From an uncultured Mucispirillum sp. (lineage in GTDB: Bacteria > Chrysiogenota > Deferribacteres > Deferribacterales > Mucispirillaceae): a DNA stretch of 20,548 nt. Positions 1-7,142 of the stretch are shown one piece after another; position 1 is the first letter of the stretch; every line of letters begins with the position of its first letter. The notes beneath the pieces are model-generated. The model saw nothing but the letters and a program-made list of their open reading frames with translations. It was not told where the DNA came from and did not search any database. A program made the translations under genes and the position numbers. The stretch is from the NCBI GenBank assembly GCA_910586745.1, contig CAJUJZ010000028.1:1-20548 (forward strand). Reading direction: 5' to 3'.

Positions 1-75
1 AATGGACTTTTTTTATATAATAATATAAATTAATTTAAAATTATTTTTTATAGAATAAAATTTTAAGGTGCATAT

Positions 76-1146
76 ATGGAAGAAAAAACATGGGATTTAA
101 AATGGATGGCTTGGGAGATTACATCAGCATGTAATTTAAGATGTGTTCACTGTCGCTCTTCTTCAGAGGAATTTTCCCCTGTTGGTAAATTTACTAAAGA
201 CTTAGCTAATAAATTAATAGATGATATATCTTCTTTTGCTTCACCTGTTGTTGTTATTTCTGGTGGAGAGCCGCTTACAAGACCAGATGTTTTTGATATT
301 GCTAAATATGGCACAGATGCAGGGCTTAAAATGGCTATGGCTACAAATGGTGTACTTGTCACAGATGATGTATGTGAAAAAATTAAATCATCAGGCATAA
401 GGATTGTTTCCATGAGTTTAGATGGTCCAAATGCAGAAGTACATGATGATTTTAGAGGCGGTATTGCAGGTGCATTTGAAGGTGTTGAAAGAGCAGCTGC
501 ATTGTTTAATAAACATGGTATTAAATTTATTATAAACTCTTCTTTTACAAAAAGAAACCAGCCTTATATTATGGAAACTTTTAGAAAAGCAAAATCTCTT
601 GGTGCTCATGCTTGGTATATGTTTTTAATTGTACCAACAGGCAGAGGGGAAGAAATATTTAAAGAGCTTGTTTCAAAAGAAGATTACGAAGAAATATTAG
701 AATGGCACTATAATATGGAAAGACATGAAGATGAAATATTAGTCCGTCCTACATGTGCACCACAGTATTATAGAATATGGCATGAAAAAAGTAAAGAAGA
801 AAATAAAGATACAGAACGCCGCTCACTTACATTTTCTACAGGCGGCGGCAAAGGTTGTATAGCTGGTCAGACAATCTGCTTTATTAATTCTGAAGGTAAT
901 GTGCTGCCATGCTCATACTTCCCAGAATCAGCAGGTAATGTATTTGAAAAGCCATTAAAAGAAATATGGGAAACATCATCGCTTTTTGAAGATTTAAGAG
1001 ATTTTAGACGCTATGAAGGAAAATGCGGTGTATGTAAATACTTAAAAGTATGCGGTGGCTGTCGTGCTAGAGCATATGCAGTTACTGGCTCATACCTTTC
1101 AGAAGAGCCGTTTTGCAATTATGTACCTGTAAATTATAAAAGATAA
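76..1146 (+). CDS. ahbD: Radical SAM/SPASM protein, probable AhbD-type heme b synthase
   Basis: The 356-residue protein opens with the radical SAM cluster motif CxxxCxxC (Cys19, Cys23, Cys26), followed by SGGEP and the SAM-binding barrel. Its C-terminus is a SPASM-type cysteine-rich region with Cys317, Cys320, Cys326, Cys329 and Cys347, including VCGGCRARAY. The pattern WEITxxCNLxCxHC, a central TCAPQYYRI, and the C-terminal GKCGxCxxxxVCGGCRARAY followed by EEPFCNY matches what I recall of AhbD. In the siroheme-dependent pathway of sulfate reducers and archaea, AhbD decarboxylates the propionates of Fe-coproporphyrin III to the vinyl groups of heme b. The related AhbC/NirJ enzymes are the main alternative. 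The ATG at 76 follows an AAGGTG ribosome site at about 64-69. No other heme gene is visible nearby, so the specific function is inferred from motifs only; the radical SAM/SPASM assignment is secure. Confidence 0.65.
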   Translation: MEEKTWDLKWMAWEITSACNLRCVHCRSSSEEFSPVGKFTKDLANKLIDDISSFASPVVVISGGEPLTRPDVFDIAKYGTDAGLKMAMATNGVLVTDDVCEKIKSSGIRIVSMSLDGPNAEVHDDFRGGIAGAFEGVERAAALFNKHGIKFIINSSFTKRNQPYIMETFRKAKSLGAHAWYMFLIVPTGRGEEIFKELVSKEDYEEILEWHYNMERHEDEILVRPTCAPQYYRIWHEKSKEENKDTERRSLTFSTGGGKGCIAGQTICFINSEGNVLPCSYFPESAGNVFEKPLKEIWETSSLFEDLRDFRRYEGKCGVCKYLKVCGGCRARAYAVTGSYLSEEPFCNYVPVNYKR

Positions 1147-1181
1147 TTTATAATAAACATATAAAAAAGGAGGACTATATT

Positions 1182-2744
1182 ATGTCTGAGTTAGAAAACA
1201 GAATACGAGATAAAAGTCTGCTTTCAAAAATAACTACACCAGAAAAACTTATTCCTTTATTTGAAGAAACTGAAAAAAGGATATTAAATGTAGGTTTTTC
1301 AGGGTTTACACCAGTAGGTTATCCTAAAATTATGCCCCTTGTTATTGCAGACTATGTAGAAAAAAATAATTTAAAAGGTAAATGGCATTTTAATCTTTTT
1401 GTTGGTGCATCAATGGGTGCAGAAATTGAAGACAGATGGGCAGAGTTAGAATTAACTAATATGCGCTGGCCATATCAAACAGCAAAAGTGTTAAATAAAA
1501 AAATTAATGATGGTTCTATAAAAATGGGCGATAAACATTTGTCTATGTTTTCGCAGGATTTCTTATATGGATATTATACAAAAGATAGTGGCGGTGGTTT
1601 AGATATTGCAATTATTGAAGCTTCTTCAATAGATGAAAATGGTAATATTATATTAGCAGGGTCAGTTGGAGCTGCACCAGAATTTATTACTATGGCTGAT
1701 AAAATTATTGTAGAAATTAATACTCATAACCCTTCTTTTGAAGGAATGCATGATATTTTTGTAAGCGATATACCGCCTTATAAAAAAATAATCCCTATTA
1801 CAGATGTAAGACAAAGAATTGGTACACCTTTTGTGCCAACAGATAAAAGTAAAATTGTTGGTATTATAGAATCTAATAAACCTGATAACGGCAGGGCAGT
1901 AAGGGGAAGTGATGAAGTTTCTGAAACTATTGCTCAGCATATTATAGACTTCTTCCAGACAGAAGTAAAAGCAGGCCGTATGCCTAAAAATCTTCTTCCA
2001 CTGCAGTCAGGTGTTGGCTCTATTGCAAATGCTGTTGTGCTTGGTTTAACTAACTCTCCATTTGATAATTTAACAGTATATAGTGAAGTTCTTCAAGATG
2101 GATTTTTACCATTTTTAGATTCTGGTAAATGTAAATTTATTAATGCTACTTCTGTTTCATTATCAAATGAAGGTTTTGAGCACTGGTGGAAAAACTATGA
2201 TTTGTATCGTGAAAGAGTGCTTCTCAGACCTATGCAGATTTCAAATAATCCAGAAATTATCCGTCGTTTAGGTGTTATTTCTATGAATACACCTGTTGAA
2301 GTTGATTTTTATGGTCATGCAAATTCAACTCTTGTTGGTGGCACTAGAATGTTAAATGGTATAGGCGGTTCAGGTGACTTTGCTCGTGCTGCTTATGTTT
2401 CTATAATGCACACTCCATCATGCAGACCAAGTAAAACAGATGAATTTGGTATATCAGCAATTGTGCCAAAGGTGCCGCATGTTGACCATACAGAGCATGA
2501 TTTAGATGTAATTGTTACAGAACAGGGGCTTGCAGACTTGCGTGGACTTTGTCCGAAAGAAAGAGCAAAAGTTATGATAGAAAAATGTGCTCATCCTGCT
2601 TATAAAGATTATTTAAATGATTATCTTGAAAGAGCAATTAAGGCAACTGGCAATCATCATGAGCCTCAGCTTTTAAAAGAATGTTATGATATGCATATAA
2701 GCCTTGCAGAAAGCGGCACTATGCGTTTTTGGGAAAAAAAGTAA
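1182..2744 (+). CDS. Succinyl-CoA:acetate CoA-transferase (acetyl-CoA hydrolase/transferase family)
   Basis: This 520-residue protein belongs to the acetyl-CoA hydrolase/transferase family, in the subfamily of succinate CoA-transferases (AarC, ScpC/YgfH, Cat1). The YSEVLQDG segment carries the expected catalytic glutamate, Glu302, which forms the glutamyl-CoA thioester. A second signature, GGSGDFAR at 395-402, is the conserved glycine-rich segment of the C-terminal domain. The length is typical. The likely reaction moves CoA between succinyl-CoA and acetate or another short acyl group, linking the TCA cycle or succinate metabolism to acetate; the acyl preference cannot be read from sequence. 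The start is well supported by an AAGGAGG Shine-Dalgarno at about 1168-1174, about 7 bases before the ATG. It lies 35 bases after the radical SAM gene and 6 bases before the yaaA-like gene, so the three could be co-transcribed. The enzyme should be cytoplasmic. Confidence 0.88.
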   Translation: MSELENRIRDKSLLSKITTPEKLIPLFEETEKRILNVGFSGFTPVGYPKIMPLVIADYVEKNNLKGKWHFNLFVGASMGAEIEDRWAELELTNMRWPYQTAKVLNKKINDGSIKMGDKHLSMFSQDFLYGYYTKDSGGGLDIAIIEASSIDENGNIILAGSVGAAPEFITMADKIIVEINTHNPSFEGMHDIFVSDIPPYKKIIPITDVRQRIGTPFVPTDKSKIVGIIESNKPDNGRAVRGSDEVSETIAQHIIDFFQTEVKAGRMPKNLLPLQSGVGSIANAVVLGLTNSPFDNLTVYSEVLQDGFLPFLDSGKCKFINATSVSLSNEGFEHWWKNYDLYRERVLLRPMQISNNPEIIRRLGVISMNTPVEVDFYGHANSTLVGGTRMLNGIGGSGDFARAAYVSIMHTPSCRPSKTDEFGISAIVPKVPHVDHTEHDLDVIVTEQGLADLRGLCPKERAKVMIEKCAHPAYKDYLNDYLERAIKATGNHHEPQLLKECYDMHISLAESGTMRFWEKK

Positions 2745-2750
2745 AATAAT

Positions 2751-3491
2751 ATGATTATTTTCTTTTCACCAAGCGAAAGTAAAAATAAATTTGATGAATA
2801 TGGCAGTATATGTAAAGAAAGTTTTATTTTTCAAGATTTATATGAAAAAAGATTAGAAGCAGTTAATATATATAATGAATATGTAAACAGTCATAGTGCT
2901 GATATGCTTTTAGATATTTTTAGCATAAAAGATATTGAAGAAATAAAAGAGTATCAAAAAAATATTTTTGAAGAAGCCACATGCACTGCTATTAAAAGAT
3001 ACAGCGGGGTAAGTTATTCTTACCTCGCTTATGACTCTTTAAATAAAAATGCAAAAGATTATATATTAAATAATGTTATAATCTTTTCTAATATTTTTGG
3101 TCCAGTTTCAGCTCAAGATCAAATTCCATATTATAAACTAAAACAGGGTGCAAAAATAGGCAGCTTTGCTTTTGAAAAATTTTATAAAGATAATTTTTCA
3201 AGTGTAATAGATGAATATACAGTTAATCATGAAATAGTTGATTTAAGAGCTGGATTTTATGAAAAATTTTATCAGATAAAGAAAAAATACACTACATTTA
3301 AATTTATTAAGCAGGGCAAAGTGGTAAGCCATTTTGCAAAAGCATACAGAGGTATTATTTTAAAAATAATGGCAGGAAATAATATACTTGAAAGTAAAAA
3401 TATATTATCATATCTTCCAGAAACTTTAGAAGTTATGGACAGCAGCATAAAAGGTTTTAAAGAAGAATTTATTTTAAATATATTAGACTAA
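2751..3491 (+). CDS. yaaA: YaaA/UPF0246 family protein (peroxide stress, DUF328)
   Basis: A 246-residue protein with the plan of the YaaA (UPF0246) family. It has an N-terminal SPSESK segment in place of the usual SPAKT, a central VSYSYLAYDSL corresponding to the family's GxxYxGLDAxxL, and NIFGPVSAQDQIPYYKLKQG, the counterpart of the SGLYGxLRPxDxxxPYRLxMG signature. The usual C-terminal FxxxGK...AKxxRG motif is also present as FIKQGK...AKAYRG. In E. coli YaaA limits intracellular iron and DNA damage during hydrogen peroxide stress and is reported to bind DNA; the same role here is inference. The sequence is divergent (GLYG has become NIFG), so this is a variant branch. The gene begins 6 bases after the CoA-transferase stop. 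Its stop codon overlaps the stop of the convergent ATPase gene. Confidence 0.8.
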   Translation: MIIFFSPSESKNKFDEYGSICKESFIFQDLYEKRLEAVNIYNEYVNSHSADMLLDIFSIKDIEEIKEYQKNIFEEATCTAIKRYSGVSYSYLAYDSLNKNAKDYILNNVIIFSNIFGPVSAQDQIPYYKLKQGAKIGSFAFEKFYKDNFSSVIDEYTVNHEIVDLRAGFYEKFYQIKKKYTTFKFIKQGKVVSHFAKAYRGIILKIMAGNNILESKNILSYLPETLEVMDSSIKGFKEEFILNILD

Positions 3492-4507
3492 TCCTTAAAA
3501 AAAAGACCTAATTCATCAAGCCTTGAATTACATCTTAAAAACTGTCTTTCAAATGATGTTTCCATAAGTTCTTTTGGAAAAATACTTTCTTTTAACTGAG
3601 TATTAAAGAAAAGTTTTGTATCATGATAGTAGCAGTGGTCTATAAATATAGTAAACCTTAATGCATCATTTAATTTTGTAAATGGTTTAAAATTACTAAT
3701 AAAAATTGCATCAAAAGTTTTAGGAATTACAAAAAACTTAAAAGGGTGGTTATTCTGCAGTTTTATTATTAATTCATCAATGTCAACTAATACTTTGTCT
3801 TTTTTAGGCTCATAGTTTTCTAATACTTCATTAAATGATTTGTTGGAAAATACTGCCTGCCATGCTGCAAGATTAATACGGAAACTTTTTCCTTCAACAG
3901 TAATTGTATCAAAAGTATCTGAAATAATACCTAATTCCCTTGCAAACTGAGTTGTATCAAATTTACCGCCGCCAAGCTCTTTTGGAAGTCTGTTTGATGT
4001 GGTAATAATAGTTGTATTATTATTAATGCTGTCTATAAATCTGGCTGCCATTCTAGTAGTTGCAGGGTCATCTAAATCAAATTCATCTATTAATAATAAA
4101 TCAACAGGCTTAAAAAATTCTATTGTTTTTTCAAGACCTGAAAGATTCATAAAATAAGTTAATTCCAAAAAGCTCATAAAAGCTTTCCTGCCTTTAAAAT
4201 TATGAAAGCATGCAGAAAGCAGATGAGTTTTGCCTATACCATAAGTGCCATCAATATATATATTTTTTGCTATTTTATTTTCTTTTTGTTTTTTAGAAAA
4301 AAATGAGCGTTTTTTAATTTTTTCTTTATTTGAAATACTGCGTAATAATTCTTTTAATGCAGCTTGAGTTGGATATGCATCATCATCAAGATAATTATCA
4401 AATGTGCAGTCTTTAAATTTTGGATGAGGGCGAAGTTCACTGAAACACTCATCAATTGAAACACTAAAATTAATTGTGTTGATATCTTTATAGTTATAGT
4501 TTATCAT
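3488..4507 (-). CDS. zapE: ZapE/AFG1-type AAA+ ATPase
   Basis: Read from the ATG at 4507 this is a 339-residue P-loop ATPase. Walker A is GTYGIGKT (residues 87-94), Walker B is LLLIDEFDLDDP (from about 137), and a sensor-1-like TTSNR follows at 169-173. The arrangement matches the AFG1/LACE1 family, whose bacterial member ZapE is an ATPase associated with the FtsZ ring. The wording around the motifs (GxYGxGKTHLL, DEFxLDDP, TSNxLPxxLGxGxF) is closest, as I recall the family, to the shorter form common in Actinobacteria rather than the E. coli form. A TTG at 4513 would add two residues, but neither start has a clear Shine-Dalgarno, so ATG is preferred. It is divergent from the inositol-phosphatase gene with only 46 bases between start codons, and its stop overlaps that of yaaA. 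Confidence 0.78.
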   Translation of the reverse strand: MINYNYKDINTINFSVSIDECFSELRPHPKFKDCTFDNYLDDDAYPTQAALKELLRSISNKEKIKKRSFFSKKQKENKIAKNIYIDGTYGIGKTHLLSACFHNFKGRKAFMSFLELTYFMNLSGLEKTIEFFKPVDLLLIDEFDLDDPATTRMAARFIDSINNNTTIITTSNRLPKELGGGKFDTTQFARELGIISDTFDTITVEGKSFRINLAAWQAVFSNKSFNEVLENYEPKKDKVLVDIDELIIKLQNNHPFKFFVIPKTFDAIFISNFKPFTKLNDALRFTIFIDHCYYHDTKLFFNTQLKESIFPKELMETSFERQFLRCNSRLDELGLFFKD

Positions 4508-4553
4508 AATCAAATATATTATATATTTTTAAAAAATAATCAAGGAGTTTATT

Positions 4554-5321
4554 ATGCTGAAACAAATATCTGATGTTGTCTTAGAAGCTGGTGATATAGT
4601 AAACAGTGGTTTTCACTCTGCTAAAAATATTAAACATAAAGGTGAAGTAGATTTAGTTACAGAATATGATGTTAGAACAGAAAACTTTTTAAAAGAAAAA
4701 CTGCAAAAAATGTTCCCATCTTTTACTATTGTTGGAGAAGAAACCTATTCAGAAGGAAAATATCCTGCTGAAAATGTTATATTTGTAGATCCAATAGACG
4801 GTACTACAAATTTTGTGCATGGTGTTCCTTTTGTGGCTGTATCTGTAGGTGTGATTACTGATACAGAAACAAAATATGGTGTTGTATATAATCCTGTCCT
4901 TAATGAACTTTACTCTGCAGAAACTGGTAAAGGTGCTTTTTGCAACGGCTTGCCAATAAAAGTATCAGAAACAGCTTCATTAATTAATTCTTTAATAGCA
5001 ACAGGTTTTCCTTATAAAAAAGATAATCTGCCATATTTAATGAAAGTTTTGGAAGAAGTTTTAAAAACTTCAAGAGGTATAAGACGAGCAGGGGCAGCAT
5101 CTCTTGATTTATGTTATACAGCCCGCGGTATATATGACTTATATTATGAAACAAGGCTGCAGCCTTGGGATATGGCTGGCGGATTGATTATTGTAAGAGA
5201 AGCTGGCGGCATTGTTACAAAACTTGATGGCAGATATCATGATATGGACAGCGACAGCTTAATAGCATCTAATGGGCTTCTGCACAGAGAATTTTTAAAC
5301 CTTTTAAATGAAATAAGATAA
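4554..5321 (+). CDS. suhB: Inositol monophosphatase family protein (SuhB-like)
   Basis: A 255-residue cytoplasmic phosphatase of the inositol monophosphatase/FBPase/CysQ superfamily. The metal-binding signature is complete: GEE at 61-63, DPIDGTTNF from Asp79, and the second motif WDMAGG with Asp206. These residues hold the magnesium ions needed to hydrolyse a sugar or polyol phosphate. The length is that of SuhB and archaeal-type IMPases. Related enzymes act on myo-inositol-1-phosphate, fructose-1,6-bisphosphate, NADP or 3'-phosphoadenosine phosphate; motifs alone do not separate these. The GTTNFVHG wording favours the IMPase/SuhB branch over CysQ. The ATG at 4554 is set by an AAGGAG ribosome site at 4542-4547. 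A 163-base AT-rich gap separates it from queC, so it is probably a single transcription unit. Confidence 0.85.
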   Translation: MLKQISDVVLEAGDIVNSGFHSAKNIKHKGEVDLVTEYDVRTENFLKEKLQKMFPSFTIVGEETYSEGKYPAENVIFVDPIDGTTNFVHGVPFVAVSVGVITDTETKYGVVYNPVLNELYSAETGKGAFCNGLPIKVSETASLINSLIATGFPYKKDNLPYLMKVLEEVLKTSRGIRRAGAASLDLCYTARGIYDLYYETRLQPWDMAGGLIIVREAGGIVTKLDGRYHDMDSDSLIASNGLLHREFLNLLNEIR

Positions 5322-5484
5322 CATTTGTAATTTTAATATTTATAATATGGATAAATTTAATGAAACTGTTTTTAATTCTTTTATTATAAATCATCAATAA
5401 AATTATAAAATTTTAAAATTTATCTTTATTTTCTTTCTGTTTTATTATATAAATTTTATTTGTTATTTAATATATGAGGTAAAA

Positions 5485-6159
5485 ATGGATAAAGCTATTG
5501 TTTTAGCAAGCGGCGGGCTTGACAGCTGTGTTACTATTGCTTGTGCTGTAAATGACGGGTATGATGTTTCACTTTTACATATAAACTATGGACAGAGAAC
5601 TCAAAAAAGAGAAGATAAAGCTTTTGATGATATAGCAGCTTATTATAATATAAAAAATAAAATGACAGTAGATATTGACTATTTAAAAAGGATAGGCGGT
5701 TCATCATTAACAGATATGTCTATGAAAGTAGAAGAAGATACTATCCCAGCATCTATTTTAAGCAGTCTGCCTTCTACCTATGTGCCTTTTAGGAATGCTA
5801 ATATGATTTCTATTGCTGTAAGCTGGGCAGAAGTGATTAGTGCTGAAAAAATATATGTTGGTGCTGTTGAAGAAGATTCAAGTGGATACCCAGACTGCAG
5901 AGAAATATTTTATAAAAAATTTAATGACCTGTTATCTGTTGCACTTGCACCAGAAAGTAATGTACAGATTGTTACACCAGTTATACATTTGACTAAAAAA
6001 GATATTGTTAAAAAAGGCATAGAGCTTAATGCTCCACTTCATCTTACATGGAGCTGCTATCAAAATGAAGATACAGCGTGTGGAGTGTGTGAAAGCTGTA
6101 AATTAAGGTTAAAAGGTTTTGAGCTTGCAGGCATTAAAGACCCTATACCATATAAATAA
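5485..6159 (+). CDS. queC: 7-cyano-7-deazaguanine (preQ0) synthase QueC
   Basis: QueC converts 7-carboxy-7-deazaguanine to preQ0 with ATP and ammonia, on the route to queuosine in tRNA. The 224-residue protein has the ATP-pyrophosphatase PP-loop SGGLDS at residues 9-14. Its zinc site of four cysteines is intact at the C-terminus (Cys191, Cys199, Cys202, Cys205, in SCYQ...CGVCESC). The conserved segments YGQRTQKRE and PSTYVPFRN are also present. The ATG at 5485 follows a GAGG ribosome site around 5475. It appears to lead a tight unit with yqeY (19 bases later), cvpA and mutS2. No other queuosine gene is in the window. I looked for a preQ1 riboswitch in the 163-base AT-rich upstream gap (5322-5484) and saw none. 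Confidence 0.95.
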   Translation: MDKAIVLASGGLDSCVTIACAVNDGYDVSLLHINYGQRTQKREDKAFDDIAAYYNIKNKMTVDIDYLKRIGGSSLTDMSMKVEEDTIPASILSSLPSTYVPFRNANMISIAVSWAEVISAEKIYVGAVEEDSSGYPDCREIFYKKFNDLLSVALAPESNVQIVTPVIHLTKKDIVKKGIELNAPLHLTWSCYQNEDTACGVCESCKLRLKGFELAGIKDPIPYK

Positions 6160-6178
6160 ATCATAAAGGGAGATAGAT

Positions 6179-6619
6179 ATGACTTTAAAAGAACAAATTT
6201 TAGAAGACATTAAACACTACATGAAAGAAAAAGATAATGTAGCATTAAATGCTGTCAGAATGTTAAAATCTGATGTAAAAAATGCTGAAATTGCTGCAAT
6301 TAAAGAGCTTGATGATGAAGGAGTAATTAAGGTTGTTGCATCAAGTATAAAAAAACGCAAAGATTCTGCAGAAATATATATAAAAAATGGCAGGCAGGAT
6401 TTAGCGGATAAAGAGCTTGCGGAAATAAAAGTATTAGAAAAATATTTACCAGCTCAGCTTGATGATGAAGCAATTAAAGCAGTTATTAATGAAGTTATTG
6501 CCTGCCTTGATGATAATATGAAGAAAAATTTTGGTGCTGTTATGAAAAATGTAATGGCAAAAGTTGGTTCTTCTGCAGAAGGTAAAAGAGTAAGCGAGTT
6601 AATAAAAGGTATATTATAG
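6179..6619 (+). CDS. yqeY: GatB/YqeY domain-containing protein
   Basis: A 146-residue protein that fits the stand-alone YqeY family over its full length. It shows the N-terminal LKEQILEDIKxYMKxKD helix, LNAVRMLKSDVKNAEI, the central SSIKKRKDSAEIYIKNGRxDLA, the EIKVLEKYLPAQL motif, and the GSSAEGKRVSELIK end. The family shares its fold with the C-terminal tRNA-interacting tail of GatB/GatE amidotransferase subunits. The stand-alone protein has no firmly established role, though a link with tRNA-dependent amidation is often proposed. An AAGGGAGA ribosome site sits just before the ATG. The gene lies between queC and cvpA, with one base separating its stop from the cvpA start. Confidence 0.9.
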   Translation: MTLKEQILEDIKHYMKEKDNVALNAVRMLKSDVKNAEIAAIKELDDEGVIKVVASSIKKRKDSAEIYIKNGRQDLADKELAEIKVLEKYLPAQLDDEAIKAVINEVIACLDDNMKKNFGAVMKNVMAKVGSSAEGKRVSELIKGIL

Positions 6620-6620
6620 T

Positions 6621-7127
6621 ATGGGCGTAGTAGATATTACAATTATAGTATTTATACTTGTTTTTGCATTTAAAGGAACGATTAATGGTTTTATTACAGA
6701 AGCTATCAGCATATTGGGTATAATTTTAGCCTTACTTTGTTCCTATATGCTTTATGAACCGCTTTTTAAAGTAATGCAGGCAGTTGGTTTTGGTCAGCAG
6801 GGTTCATCTATTGCCGCATATATTTTAGGTTTTTTAATTGTATATGTTATTGTTATAATATTAGGCAGTCTTATACATAGAACATTACAGGCTATCCATT
6901 TAGGCTGGGTAAATAAAGTTTTTGGCTTTTCATTTGGTATATTAAAAGGGGCTTTTATAGCAAGTGTTATACTTTGGATAATTGTTTCTGTATTTCCAAA
7001 TAAAGTCAAATTTGTGCAGGATATAAAAAGCTCACAAACTGCTCAGGCTGCTATGAAAGTTCTGCCATACTGTTATGACAGGCTGAACGCTGTTTCTAAT
7101 ATAGACAGGTTTAATCCATTTAAATAA
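6621..7127 (+). CDS. cvpA: CvpA family inner-membrane protein
   Basis: A 168-residue hydrophobic protein with about four predicted membrane spans, at roughly residues 3-24, 28-46, 64-87 and 101-125. The start VDITIIVFILVFAFKGTINGFITEAISILG is the usual CvpA opening (D followed by a span, then kGxxxGF and a second span), and the FGILKGAFIASVILWI segment matches the last span of the family. In E. coli CvpA is required for colicin V production and is linked to envelope stress; its molecular function is not settled. It starts one base after the yqeY stop, so translation is probably coupled, and mutS2 follows 15 bases later. A cvpA-mutS2 pairing occurs in other bacteria. Confidence 0.87.
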   Translation: MGVVDITIIVFILVFAFKGTINGFITEAISILGIILALLCSYMLYEPLFKVMQAVGFGQQGSSIAAYILGFLIVYVIVIILGSLIHRTLQAIHLGWVNKVFGFSFGILKGAFIASVILWIIVSVFPNKVKFVQDIKSSQTAQAAMKVLPYCYDRLNAVSNIDRFNPFK

Positions 7128-7142
7128 ATTATAAGGGATGAT

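Noticed and set aside
1..75. TATAAT at 16-21 as a promoter for the radical SAM gene
   Set aside because: Its -35 would lie outside the window, and TATAAT-like hexamers are common in this AT-rich DNA, so it cannot be supported.
5322..5484. Possible preQ1 riboswitch upstream of queC
   Set aside because: The 163-base region is A/T-rich without the C-rich loop or H-type pseudoknot pattern of preQ1 classes; no convincing hairpin was found.
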